Positions 51,591 through 61,827 of a stretch of DNA of 64,000 bases are shown one piece after another (the first letter of the stretch is position 1; each line of letters starts with the position of its first letter). This stretch comes from Haematococcus lacustris (Eukaryota > Chlorophyta > Chlorophyceae > Chlamydomonadales > Haematococcaceae). Below the pieces are notes generated by a model. The model did not search any database and had not been told where the DNA came from. It saw nothing but the letters and a program-made list of their open reading frames with translations. Where the stretch lies: positions 7,708,110-7,772,109 of the forward strand of contig JASKMD010000008.1 in the NCBI GenBank assembly GCA_030144725.1, read 5' to 3'. Both the position numbers and the translations under genes were made by a program.

Positions 51591-53246
51591 GCCCCTGCCT
51601 TGCCACACGCAGCTCCCCCTGCGTTTCAGCCGCCCTAGCCAGCTGCCCCCCCCTGATACAGTTGGACACCTGGGACCCCAAGCTGCTGGCCCAGATCAAA
51701 TTATCAAATTTTCAGCCCGATCGGACAAGGTCGGTAGAACGCAGGGACAAACGCAGGGACTAAATTGTAGGAGTGGATCAAGGATGCCATGGGCCTGCTC
51801 ACCACTGCCAGGGTGCTGGAGCACATGATGCGCAGGCCCAACCACTGTGGCATAAAGCTGGTACCCGCCGAGGCCATGCACCGGAGGCTGTTGGGGCCGG
51901 GGCTGGAGGCCGAGTGGGTGGAGGGAGTAGAGTCTTTAGGTAAGGGGGAAGCTGGCAGACCCCTGCCCCTGCCCCTGCCCCTGCCCCTGCCCCTGCCCCT
52001 GCCCCTGCCCCTGCCCCTGCCCCTGCCCCTGCCCCTGCCCCTGCCCCTGCCCCTGCCCCTGCCCCTGCCCCTGCCCCTGCCCCTGCCCCTGCCCCTGCCC
52101 CTGCCCCTGCCCCTGCCCCTGCCCCTGCCCCTGCCCCTGCCCCTGCCCCTGCCCCTGCCCCTGCCCCTGCCCCTGCCCCTGCCCCTGCCCCTGCCCCTGC
52201 CCCTGCCCCTGCCCCTGCCCCTGCCCCTGCCCCTGCCCCTGCCCCTGCCCCTGCCCCTGCCCCTGCCCCTGCCCCTGCCCCTGCCCCTGCCCCTGCCCCT
52301 GCCCCTGCCCCTGCCCCTGCCCCTGCCCCTGCCCCTGCCCCTGCCCCTGCCCCTGCCCCTGCCCCTGCCCCTGCCCCTGCCCCTGCCCCTGCCCCTGCCC
52401 CTGCCCCTGCCCCTGCCCCTGCCCCTGCCCCTGCCCCTGCTTTAATACATGACACTGGCATGCGCAGGTGGTGGAGGGGATGAAGTGGGTGCCTAGCAAT
52501 CACTACGGCTGGGTGTGGGGGGTGGCGGTATTCGGGGAGCGGGCTGCTTCAGCCAGGGTGGGTGGAAGGCCAAGGAGGTGCGGGAGGGGATTCGCAAGGT
52601 GGTGGAGCAGCCTAGACCTGACAGGCTTGTGATTGTGGTTGAGTTCTGAACCAGCTGTGTCAGCTCAGCTGTGCATGCACCCCAACCTTGTGAGCTGCAC
52701 CTGCCACGTGACCGGACTAGGGCCGCAGACTGGGAAACCCCAGCAGGCCAGGTGATCCAGTGGCTGGTGCACCCAGCCAGGAGCCAGCGGCATGCTAAGT
52801 TCGTGCGGGGCCTACTTTGGTGCAATGAGGTGCAGCCCAACCCCCGATAACGTGCGGGTTTTGTTGTGTGGCACAGGCAGTGCCATGCAAAGTTGTATAA
52901 TACAACCAGACCATGCGGTCAGGCTAGTGGCACAGCTTACAAAGGCGCCGGACCGAGGGTCACTAACAAGGAAAGCTGGAAAAGCCATACTCAGCTTTCC
53001 TACCACCTCCACTCCCACGTGGGTACATTACTAGCAAGGGTGACTTCATCATTCCCTCCTCCCTAGCAGCCAAACGTCCCCAGCCAGGGCCACACTGCCT
53101 AGCCGCGGAGTACTACACACAGAGTATGGTAGCCACGGTGAAGCGATGCGCGGGTGTGGAGAGTGATCATGAATGGTACCAAATGACCGGGAGGCGTAAA
53201 GTTCCCCCGTTACGAGTCCAAGTATCAGGCATACAAAGGACTAGCG
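51591..53246. other. Region between array and RibA gene
   Basis: One exon-like plus-strand frame at 51771-51939 (EWIKDAMGLLTTARVLEHMM..., donor GTAAGG) not assigned to any family, then the CCCCTG repeat, then no recognised gene. The RibA promoter and 5' UTR should lie at the right end. Confidence 0.35.
51959..52440. repeat. (CCCCTG)n hexamer microsatellite, ~80 copies
   Basis: Perfect hexamer run of about 480 bp following a GTAAGG donor-like site. The long Leu-Pro, Gly-Ala and Gly-Gln frames through it are artefacts. Confidence 0.97.
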
Positions 53247-55330
53247 ATGCTGGATCGCTTAAGCTCGAGCATTCATGTTCCTGCGCGATGCTTTACCGAA
53301 CTAGGACCAATGCAACACCTACGTACCAATGAGACCCAGATGAGTCGGGCACCAACTCGGTGCCGATGGCGCAGCATTGAGCACAGCCCTTGGAGCCAGC
53401 CTCGCGTCCAGCATTGCAGAGCTACTCCAGCAGCGGAATCAGCATCCAACACAGTTACGATAGGATGCCAGCCCTGCATGGATGGCACCACCACGATGGA
53501 GATTGATGAGGCCAAAGTTATCACAAAGTTTATCGCTGAGACGTTGTTGCCCACAAGGCACGGCGTCTTTCGACTCCGGGGCTATAAGCACTCGGTAAGC
53601 TCGTATGAAGCTTTGCTGACCTGTACTCTGGAAAGCGTCCATGTGGGTTGACCAGAACTGGCGCATTGCTGGTCCAGGTAGACGGGGGCTTGACATTCAC
53701 TGAGCCTACAGCAATTATGTGTGGTGCAGTGGAGAACTGCGAAAACGTGAGTGACAGACCGCTAACGGTCAGAGCAGAAAGCACTTCCAGGCTCCCACCC
53801 TTGATACAGAGTGTTTGGTGTTGCAGGTCCCAGTCCGGGTGCATGATGCATGCTACACTTCAGGTCAGTAAATCTCCCTGACGTTGCGATCTGTGAGTGA
53901 CCATCTTCAGCTCCCTTGCCACCCTGTGACACTCAACTCTCACAAAATACCAAGCTATGTGAACCGACGCTGAGGTTGGCCTAACTTCCCACTGCGCGCA
54001 GAGGTTCTGGGCTCCCTAAAGTGTGACTGCGCTGAGCAGCTGACCCTGGCCATGGAGATGATCCACAGCAACCCGCCAGGCATAGTCATCTACTTGCAGC
54101 AGGAAGGCCGGGGCATTGGGCTGGCCAACAAAATCGCAGCCTACTCCCTGCAAGAGTCGGGCTTGGACACAGTGGATGCCAACAGGGCCCTGGGTTTGCC
54201 AGACGACTGCCGAGAGTACACCTCAGTGCGCAACATCCTGGCCGGCCTAGGTGTCAAGAGCATCCAGCTCATTGTGAGTCACAAGGCACAGGCAGCTCTT
54301 GACCTGTGTCTGGGTACACCTGGGCGCGAGTGCAGCTGCCTTGCTGGACAACACGTCAGGCAGCAGGCTGACAGCACGCAGAACTCGCGGCAGGCCTTGC
54401 AGCCATACCGGGTTGAGGGTTGTAGCGGCATGTCGCCACCATCATACTGCGACACAGTGGGGCGCTTGTGGCAGCCAGGGTTGCTGGGTAACTGCTTGTG
54501 ACAGCCAGGTCGAGCTTGCAGCCAACCCTTGCTAGGCATGCGCATGCCCCATGCTGCCACCACCATTTCCAGCTTTCATATGCCGCTTCCCCAGTGCAAA
54601 GTACAGTAGAAGTAGAGCAGCCCAAACACAATGTGTGCGCTGCCTAGTGGCTATCCATGTGTAGGGTGGGATGGGTGAGCGCCAGCCACGTGGTGCAGCG
54701 CCAGGCATGTGGCCCAGCAGCACAGATGCAGCTGAAGCAATGCGCCCCGTTTGCTGTGCTTGCATGTCAGCTTGAGCCTGTTGTCTGGTCGCAGACCAAC
54801 AATCCGCGCAAGATCAACGGCCTCAGGGCTCTGGGCCTGAACATCACAGGCCGCGTGCCCTGCATAGTGCAAGCTGCCAACGAGCACAACGTGGTGAGCA
54901 GTGGGAGGATGGGGACAGCACTCCTGCAGCTGACCTGACAGGGTGCAGCGCAGCTGCAGCGCCAGATGACCAGGTGGTTATGCTTGTATCCCATGTCATA
55001 CGAGGTGCATGGCCCACGGTGCAGGGCTACTTGCAAGCCAAGGAGTCGCGCATGGACCACCTGCTGGAGGGCCAGTTCTGCTACTGGAACCACGGCGGTG
55101 AGCCCACGCTGCCCATTGCCACCACACTGGCCAAAGGGGGTATGGGGCTGCCGAAGAACCTGAAGATCAATGGGGCGGGGCGTGTTTCATTGGACGAGGG
55201 TGATCAAGATGGGGTGCCTCTGGAGGGCAGCAGCGGCAGCAGCAGCAGCAGCAATGGCAGCCATGTGGAAGAGGCCAGTGCAGCCAGCAGTGCAGTCACT
55301 GCCGCCAGTGATGCCAGAGAGCCAGTTTAG
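53247..55330 (+). CDS. RIBA-like: GTP cyclohydrolase II (RibA type)
   Basis: First step of riboflavin synthesis: GTP to 2,5-diamino-6-ribosylamino-4(3H)-pyrimidinone 5'-phosphate plus formate and PPi. Exons: up to 53594 (ETLLPTRHGVFRLRGYKHS; start at 53247 or 53479 uncertain), 53678-53746 (VDGGLTFTEPTAIMCG), 53827-53863 (VPVRVHDACYTS), 54002-54273 (EVLGSLKCDCAEQL, YLQQEGRGIGLANKI, DCREYTSVRNIL), 54795-54893 (TNNPRKINGLRALGLNITGR) and 55025-55330 (YLQAKESRMDHLL, then a Ser-rich tail, TAG). All phases agree. The Zn site C-x10-C-x-C is present (C in DACYTSE..., CDC), as are the QEGRGIGL and TNNP-K motifs. No DHBP synthase domain is visible upstream in this gene, so it looks monofunctional. Probably plastid-targeted. 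Confidence 0.9.
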
Positions 55331-55737
55331 GGCGGGGCAGTGGAGGGTGGGTTAGAGTAGTGGGCCCCGGGCAGCGCCATAGCTCACGTGCAGCTGCTGG
55401 GGCCAATGTGTGACTGAGTGAGTGGCACGGCTTGGACAGATGTGCCTGCATAGCATGCATGCATGAAGTACGACCAACAGTTGACACAAAAGCAGCTCGC
55501 CTTGGTATGCGATGCGGTCAAGGGATGCAAAGTTGTACTCGGGGCACTCAGACCCAAAGTCGGGGCTGCCTGCACTGTTAGAGTGGACTGCCTGCACTTG
55601 TGGAGGGAGCCAGTAGGGAGAGTCAGCATCGTAGGGTGGGCTACTGAAGGTAGTGTTGTGGTCGTGAACTCTAATGGGAAGATGTTATAATGTCATAAGC
55701 CCGGGCTGGCTTATGATGCTGATGTAGTGCAAAGAAG
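55331..55737. other. RibA 3' flank
   Basis: Likely 3' UTR and spacer; no gene recognised. Ends at the 17-bp direct repeat before the Fanzor element. Confidence 0.45.
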
Positions 55738-55754
55738 CAAACTAACGTCTCAGC
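55738..55754. repeat. 17-bp direct repeat, left copy
   Basis: CAAACTAACGTCTCAGC, identical to 57601-57617, bracketing the Fanzor element; candidate target-site duplication. Confidence 0.7.
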
Positions 55755-56008
55755 ACCTTGGCCCTCAACCTTGAGCCTTCATTGCAATCGAACACACTAG
55801 TTGTGGCCCACTACAAAACAGTGTTTTTTCTGTGTGGTGTTCCCATCGCATGTGTATGTCATGTCCTATACATGGCATAGACATGGTCATGGTCGCCTAC
55901 CACCTACAGCATTGCCTGACCCCTGTGACAGGGCTATGACGTAGAGTTGGCATGACAAAACATGCACTGATTGTAAGCTGATAACAGCTCAAAGGGGGGG
56001 GGCACACA
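55755..56008 (-). ncRNA. Conserved Fanzor 3' tail; candidate guide-RNA (fRNA/omegaRNA) region
   Basis: About 250 bp downstream of the Fanzor stop, conserved block by block with the tails at 2808-3040, in the array copies and at 7413-7500 although it is noncoding. Shared core on the minus strand: GGTCAGGCAATGCTGTAGG. In TnpB/Fanzor systems the guide RNA is transcribed from the 3' end of the gene and element; expression and structure here are untested, so this is inference. Confidence 0.35.
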
Positions 56009-57603
56009 CTACTGTGCCTCAGCGGGCTGCTGCTGCTGCTGGGCCTTGGGTGGCTTGTCTCGCAGCCGCTTGTACCCAAGGCCAGGGTACTCCTTGCCCT
56101 TGGCTGGCAGCATCCCCTGCTCTGGCCACCAGCACAGCTCCAGTGGGCGCCACTTGCTCTCCCCAATGCGCTGCATGTTCAGCGCTGCATTGCAGTCCCT
56201 GTCCAGCCACCTGCCTGGCTGTGGTGATGGCTTGGCTTGAGGAGCCTTGCCCTGGGCCTTGCCTTTGCCCTTGGTGGGCTGGGTGGGCTCAGCTGCCTGC
56301 TCAGCCTTAGTGTGCTTGCTACGCTTGGCTGGCAGGGGAGTGCTGGGCCCAGGCTCTGAGGCTGCTGCCAGTGTGGCCTCCTGGCTGTTGCGTGGGGCCT
56401 GTGGGGGCTTCCGGGGGGCTACTACCGGGCACCACATCATGCCCCTCACTGGCAGGTCACGCTGCTGGCTCCAGGCTGGACGCACCAGGCGCTGTTGCAC
56501 CTGCCCTGCTGGGGGCTTCCAACCTGCAGGCCTGGTGGCCCTGCGTTTGTTCAGCTGCCTCTCACAGGGCTGCTGACCATTCACTGCTGAGCTGACCCGG
56601 CTGGTGCGGTGCTCATCCACTAGCACCACCCTACCCCGCCGCTGGCCTGTGCCCCTGGGCCTGCACACCACCTTGCAGCAGGCACGCAACACAGCATCAG
56701 CACCCCAGCCCCCCCTGGTGCCAATGCCAGCTGCTCCAAAGAACACCACCAGCTGCTTGGCATGCCCATGGCGCTGCATGGACAACTCAGCCACCTCCTC
56801 CTCCAGCTGCAGCCATGCACACAAAAGGCACACACATGGTGGCTGACATGGTGGCACCAGGTTAGGCATGGCACAGTCAACTACCTTTTCATGTCATGCC
56901 CATGCTTCCTACCAATCCACCTCCTCCCAGCCCTTAACCCTCCCTCCCTCCCGCCCACCCTCCCACCCACCCTCACCTTCTTGAAGAACTGCTCCAGTGT
57001 CCGGTCCTGGGCTCCATACAGCCTCAGCCGCTGCTCTGCCCACTTGGGGTCCAGGTACACCTCCCACACCGCATCCCAGGTGGCCAGGGTGACGGTGATG
57101 TGCTTCAGGTTGGCCTCCAGGGAGGTGCCGGCTGAGCTGGCTGCTGCCAGGTGCTGGAGGTGGGGCTTGATCGGTGCGAGCCACCGCTCAGTGTCACGGC
57201 GTGCATTGTTCAGGCCACTGCCATGCTTGACCTCGCCCTTGGTCAGCTTCCACCGGCGCAGCTGGTCTGCCTGCAGCTGGCCTGTCATCGGATCCCACAC
57301 CCCTGAGGCTGCACTGACTGCCTGGGTGATGCCGGGGTCAATGCCCACCCCAATCTGAGTGGCTGGATTGAACACGAACTCACGCTGCTCAGCTAGGCCC
57401 TTGCCAATGCGGGGCAGTCCCACCTCATGGGCCGCTACTGCTGCTGCACCTGGGGCTGCCGCTGGGCTGCTGTTGCTGCCGGTGGCAGCAGCACGCGGGG
57501 CGCATGCAGGCGACAAGCAGCCAAGCCTGCGCCCAACGGCAGCGGAAGAGGGAGGGGCGCCACGCCCAGCTGCCCAGGGCCCGCACTGCCGCCCTCTGGC
57601 CAA
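56009..57603 (-). pseudogene. Fanzor (eukaryotic TnpB-like RNA-guided endonuclease), longest copy, 5'-truncated
   Basis: Exon 1 56977-57603, intron, exon 2 56009-56806, in phase. RuvC-I VGIDPGITQAVSAASG (Asp), then KLTKGEVKHGSGL, RRDTERWLAP, DAVWEVYLDPKWAEQR, LEQFFKK; exon 2 has QLVVFFGAAGIGTRGG, RuvC-II VLVDEHRTSRVSS (Glu) and RuvC-III WLDRDCNAALNM (Asp), ending PAEAQ TAG. All three catalytic acids are in TnpB order. The usual zinc-ribbon CxxC pairs between RuvC-II and III are absent; a Lys/Pro/Ala linker takes their place. Only about 60 residues precede the block before RuvC-I, where Fanzors have a large recognition lobe, and the element border (17-bp repeat at 57601) cuts there. Probably a truncated, inactive copy with an intact RuvC half. 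Confidence 0.85.
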
Positions 57604-57617
57604 ACTAACGTCTCAGC
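57601..57617. repeat. 17-bp direct repeat, right copy
   Basis: CAAACTAACGTCTCAGC at the 5' border of the Fanzor element; see 55738-55754. Confidence 0.7.
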
Positions 57618-58617
57618 GCCGTCCTGCCCTGCACCTACCTAGCAGGTTACTGTTTACTGCCATGTGGTAGTAGGCCTAGTAGGCCAACGGTACCCAGTCC
57701 TGCAATCAGCGCCCTCCCTCCATCAGAGCGCCTCAATGCCATGCGTATGAGTCGAATGCCGAAGCTAAGCTGTGAGTGGAGACCTACAGCCCTGCCAATC
57801 CGCACTAGGTTGCAACCACAACTGCTAGTGGACGTGGGCGAGACTCTGTTCGGTGATCAACATGGGAGAACGATTGCAACTGTTGCAGCGGTAGCCAATT
57901 AAACCCCTAACAAAGGGGATGTGTGTGGTTGACACACACCAGAAGGCTGAGCTGAAGTGGGCATGAAGCACACTGTCAGTAGCCTTTACAATGATGCGCT
58001 CGCAGCCTTTGTTTGATTACTTTGGTGTAGCATGAGGGCTGTAGGCTGTTCAGGAGTTTGCAACTGTTGCAGTGAATGATAAGTTAACAGAGTCAACATG
58101 ATGATTATGTTAATATAGTCAGGGGGTATTTCCAATGCGGAATAACGGGGTAGAGGGGAACGGGGGAATACACCTTTTACCCCCCGTTTCCAATGCGGGG
58201 GAATGGGGGAAAATGGAGGTTGGGTTCGGTTACATTGCGAGTTGTGGCGAGTGGCCGCGAGCTTAACGGGAGCTTCATCCCTTTGCACGACCACGACATC
58301 CACCTTTGTTCATCCAAATGTTCGCTTTTGGTGATCGTCGTCGGCGCGAGGCTAAGGATGAGCTAATGGTTGCCGTAGTGATACTGCTTATTGGTGAGTC
58401 CGAAACCGGACCTAACGTCGGCACACATTTGGTGACAGCTCCTGGCTCGAACATTGAAGTGATACGTGTTTGGTGACCCTCTATGTCTTTCACCCAGCAA
58501 TAGCACATTGTCCACACATGTCCACACATTGTCCACACATTGTTCACTACTGAGGCAGCCGCCTTCGAGCACTGAAGCGTGTGGCTGCTTCCATCCATCA
58601 TCCTCACCATCACTCTC
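57618..58617. other. Intergenic; one small exon-like frame
   Basis: Mostly no recognisable content. A short plus-strand frame at 58318-58395 ([19 protein letters not shown]...) ends at a GTGAGT donor and may be a first exon; two TTTCCAATGCGG motifs occur at 58128-58140 and 58187-58199. Confidence 0.3.
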
Positions 58618-61311
58618 GCTGGGCTGGGCTGGGCTGGGCTGGGCTGGGCTGGGCTGGGCTGGGCTGTGCTGTGCTGTGCTGTGCTGGGCTGGGCTGGGCT
58701 GGGCTGGGCTGGGCTGGGCTGGGCTGGGCTGGGCTGGGCTGGGCTGGGCTGGGCTGGGCTGGGCTGGGCTGGGCTGGGCTGGGCTGGGCTGGGCTGGGCT
58801 GGGCTGGGCTGGGCTGGGCTGGGCTGGGCTGGGCTGGGCTGGGCTGGGCTGGGCTGGGCTGGGCTGGGCTGGGCTGGGCTGGGCTGGGCTGGGCTGGGCT
58901 GGGCTGGGCTGGGCTGGGCTGGGCTGGGCTGGGCTGGGCTGGGCTGGGCTGGGCTGGGCTGGGCTGGGCTGGGCTGGGCTGGGCTGGGCTGGGCTGGGCT
59001 GGGCTGGGCTGGGCTGGGCTGGGCTGGGCTGGGCTGGGCTGGGCTGGGCTGGGCTGGGCTGGGCTGGGCTGGGCTGGGCTGGGCTGGGCTGGGCTGGGCT
59101 GGGCTGGGCTGGGCTGGGCTGGGCTGGGCTGGGCTGGGCTGGGCTGGGCTGGGCTGGGCTGGGCTGGGCTGGGCTGGGCTGGGCTGGGCTGGGCTGGGCT
59201 GGGCTGGGCTGGGCTGGGCTGGGCTGGGCTGGGCTGGGCTGGGCTGGGCTGGGCTGGGCTGGGCTGGGCTGGGCTGGGCTGGGCTGGGCTGGGCTGGGCT
59301 GGGCTGGGCTGGGCTGGGCTGGGCTGGGCTGGGCTGGGCTGGGCTGGGCTGGGCTGGGCTGGGCTGGGCTGGGCTGGGCTGGGCTGGGCTGGGCTGGGCT
59401 GGGCTGGGCTGGGCTGGGCTGGGCTGGGCTGGGCTGGGCTGGGCTGGGCTGGGCTGGGCTGGGCTGGGCTGGGCTGGGCTGGGCTGGGCTGGGCTGGGCT
59501 GGGCTGGGCTGGGCTGGGCTGGGCTGGGCTGGGCTGGGCTGGGCTGGGCTGGGCTGGGCTGGGCTGGGCTGGGCTGGGCTGGGCTGGGCTGGGCTGGGCT
59601 GGGCTGGGCTGGGCTGGGCTGGGCTGGGCTGGGCTGGGCTGGGCTGGGCTGGGCTGGGCTGGGCTGGGCTGGGCTGGGCTGGGCTGGGGCTGGGCTGGGC
59701 TGGGCTGGGCTGGGCTGGGCTGGGCTGGGCTGGGCTGGGCTGGGCTGGGCTGGGCTGGGCTGGGCTGGGCTGGGCTGGGCTGGGCTGGGCTGGGCTGGGC
59801 TGGGCTGGGCTGGGCTGGGCTGGGCTGGGCTGGGCTGGGCTGGGCTGGGCTGGGCTGGGCTGGGCTGGGCTGGGCTGGGCTGGGCTGGGCTGGGCTGGGC
59901 TGGGCTGGGCTGGGCTGGGCTGGGCTGGGCTGGGCTGGGCTGGGCTGGGCTGGGCTGGGCTGGGCTGGGCTGGGCTGGGCTGGGCTGGGCTGGGCTGGGC
60001 TGGGCTGGGCTGGGCTGGGCTGGGCTGGGCTGGGCTGGGCTGGGCTGGGCTGGGCTGGGCTGGGCTGGGCTGGGCTGGGCTGGGCTGGGCTGGGCTGGGC
60101 TGGGCTGGGCTGGGCTGGGCTGGGCTGGGCTGGGCTGGGCTGGGCTGGGCTGGGCTGGGCTGGGCTGGGCTGGGCTGGGCTGGGCTGGGCTGGGCTGGGC
60201 TGGGCTGGGCTGGGCTGGGCTGGGCTGGGCTGGGCTGGGCTGGGGCTGGGCTGGGCTGGGCTGGGCTGGGCTGGGCTGGGCTGGGCTGGGCTGGGCTGGG
60301 CTGGGCTGGGCTGGGCTGGGCTGGGCTGGGCTGGGCTGGGCTGGGCTGGGCTGGGCTGGGCTGGGCTGGGCTGGGCTGGGCTGGGCTGGGCTGGGCTGGG
60401 CTGGGCTGGGCTGGGCTGGGCTGGGCTGGGCTGGGCTGGGCTGGGCTGGGCTGGGCTGGGCTGGGCTGGGCTGGGCTGGGCTGGGCTGGGCTGGGCTGGG
60501 CTGGGCTGGGCTGGGCTGGGCTGGGCTGGGCTGGGCTGGGCTGGGCTGGGCTGGGCTGGGCTGGGCTGGGCTGGGCTGGGCTGGGCTGGGCTGGGCTGGG
60601 CTGGGCTGGGCTGGGCTGGGCTGGGCTGGGCTGGGCTGGGCTGGGCTGGGCTGGGCTGGGCTGGGCTGGGCTGGGCTGGGCTGGGCTGGGCTGGGCTGGG
60701 CTGGGCTGGGCTGGGCTGGGCTGGGCTGGGCTGGGCTGGGCTGGGCTGGGCTGGGCTGGGCTGGGCTGGGCTGGGCTGGGCTGGGCTGGGCTGGGCTGGG
60801 CTGGGCTGGGCTGGGCTGGGCGGGGCGGGGCGGGGCGGGGCGGGGCGGGGCGGGGCGGGGCGGGGCGGGGCGGGGCGGGGCGGGGCGGGGCGGGGCGGGG
60901 CGGGGCGGGGCGGGGCGGGGCGGGGCGGGGCGGGGCGGGGCGGGGCGGGGGCGGGGCGGGGCGGGGCGGGGCGGGGCGGGGCGGGGCGGGGCGGGGCGGG
61001 GCGGGGCGGGGCGGGGCGGGGCGGGGCGGGGCGGGGCGGGGCGGGGCGGGGCGGGGCGGGGCGGGGCGGGGCGGGGCGGGGCGGGGCGGGGCGGGGCGGG
61101 GCGGGGCGGGGCGGGGGCGGGGCGGGGCGGGGCGGGGCGGGGCGGGGCGGGGCGGGGCGGGGCGGGGCGGGGCGGGGCGGGGCGGGGCGGGGCGGGGCGG
61201 GGCGGGGCGGGGCGGGGCGGGGCGGGGCGGGGGGGCGGGGCGGGGCGGGGCGGGGCGGGGCGGGGCGGGGCGGGGCGGGGCGGGGCGGGGCGGGGCGGGG
61301 CGGGGCGGGGC
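58618..61311. repeat. 2.7-kb pentanucleotide satellite, (GGGCT)n then (GGGGC)n
   Basis: About 2.2 kb of GCTGG-type pentamers (with a short TGTGC patch at 58665-58683 and one-base insertions near 59687 and 60241), switching near 60820 to GGGGC pentamers up to 61311 (slips near 60949, 61113 and 61230). The three 900+ codon frames through it are artefacts of a 5-bp period. GGGGC part is strongly G-quadruplex prone. Confidence 0.97.
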
Positions 61312-61345
61312 GGATCAGTTTGATGGTTGCACATGCAATAAGCCT
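61312..61345 (+). pseudogene. Remnant of TCAGG-type transposase beside satellite
   Basis: Encodes [10 protein letters not shown] then a stop; DNA matches about 26 bases of the transposase exon start at 20222-20250 ([10 protein letters not shown]) with two mismatches, in the same order relative to the pentamer array. Confidence 0.5.
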
Positions 61346-61827
61346 TAAGATGCAGTGATGGGTGCAGGTGCAGGACCAAGCATCGCTTCAGCTTTGTGTG
61401 TTCCCGTGCGTGAGTGTTGGGGCGCTGTTGGTCACCCCCGCCATTGGCTGCACCCCCATGGCTCATGAGATAAAAACTTGCTCATCTCTGCACGGATGAG
61501 GCCGCCGATTTGTGCGATGAGCTGGCGATGGCCCGAATAGAGTGCAGACAGCTCCAGCGGTTTGCCGGGTGGCTGGCCCCCAACACGCGACGTGTTCTGG
61601 AGCGTCGCAGACACATTTAGCGACGGCATTAGGCAGCCTTGACCCAGAGCGGCGTGAATGGCGCATCCTGACTGGACATGCCAACTTTTCAGGTTAGCAC
61701 GCATCAGTGCTGCAACGTCCTAGCACGAATCGAGACCCACTCCCAAGCTCACCTGCTGCTTCCCGGCCTGCTTCCTTGCCCCCCGCTCCAAAGTGTCACC
61801 TTTTGTCATTAAACGGCGCCTCTGCAG

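Noticed and set aside
51799..52503. Long Leu-Pro, Gly-Ala and Gly-Gln frames
   Set aside because: Translation of the CCCCTG hexamer repeat; no independent coding evidence.
58466..61466. Four open frames of 900-1060 codons on both strands
   Set aside because: They run through a pentanucleotide satellite whose 5-bp period keeps several frames open; composition is a simple Ala/Gly/Leu/Trp or Pro/Ser/Gln cycle.
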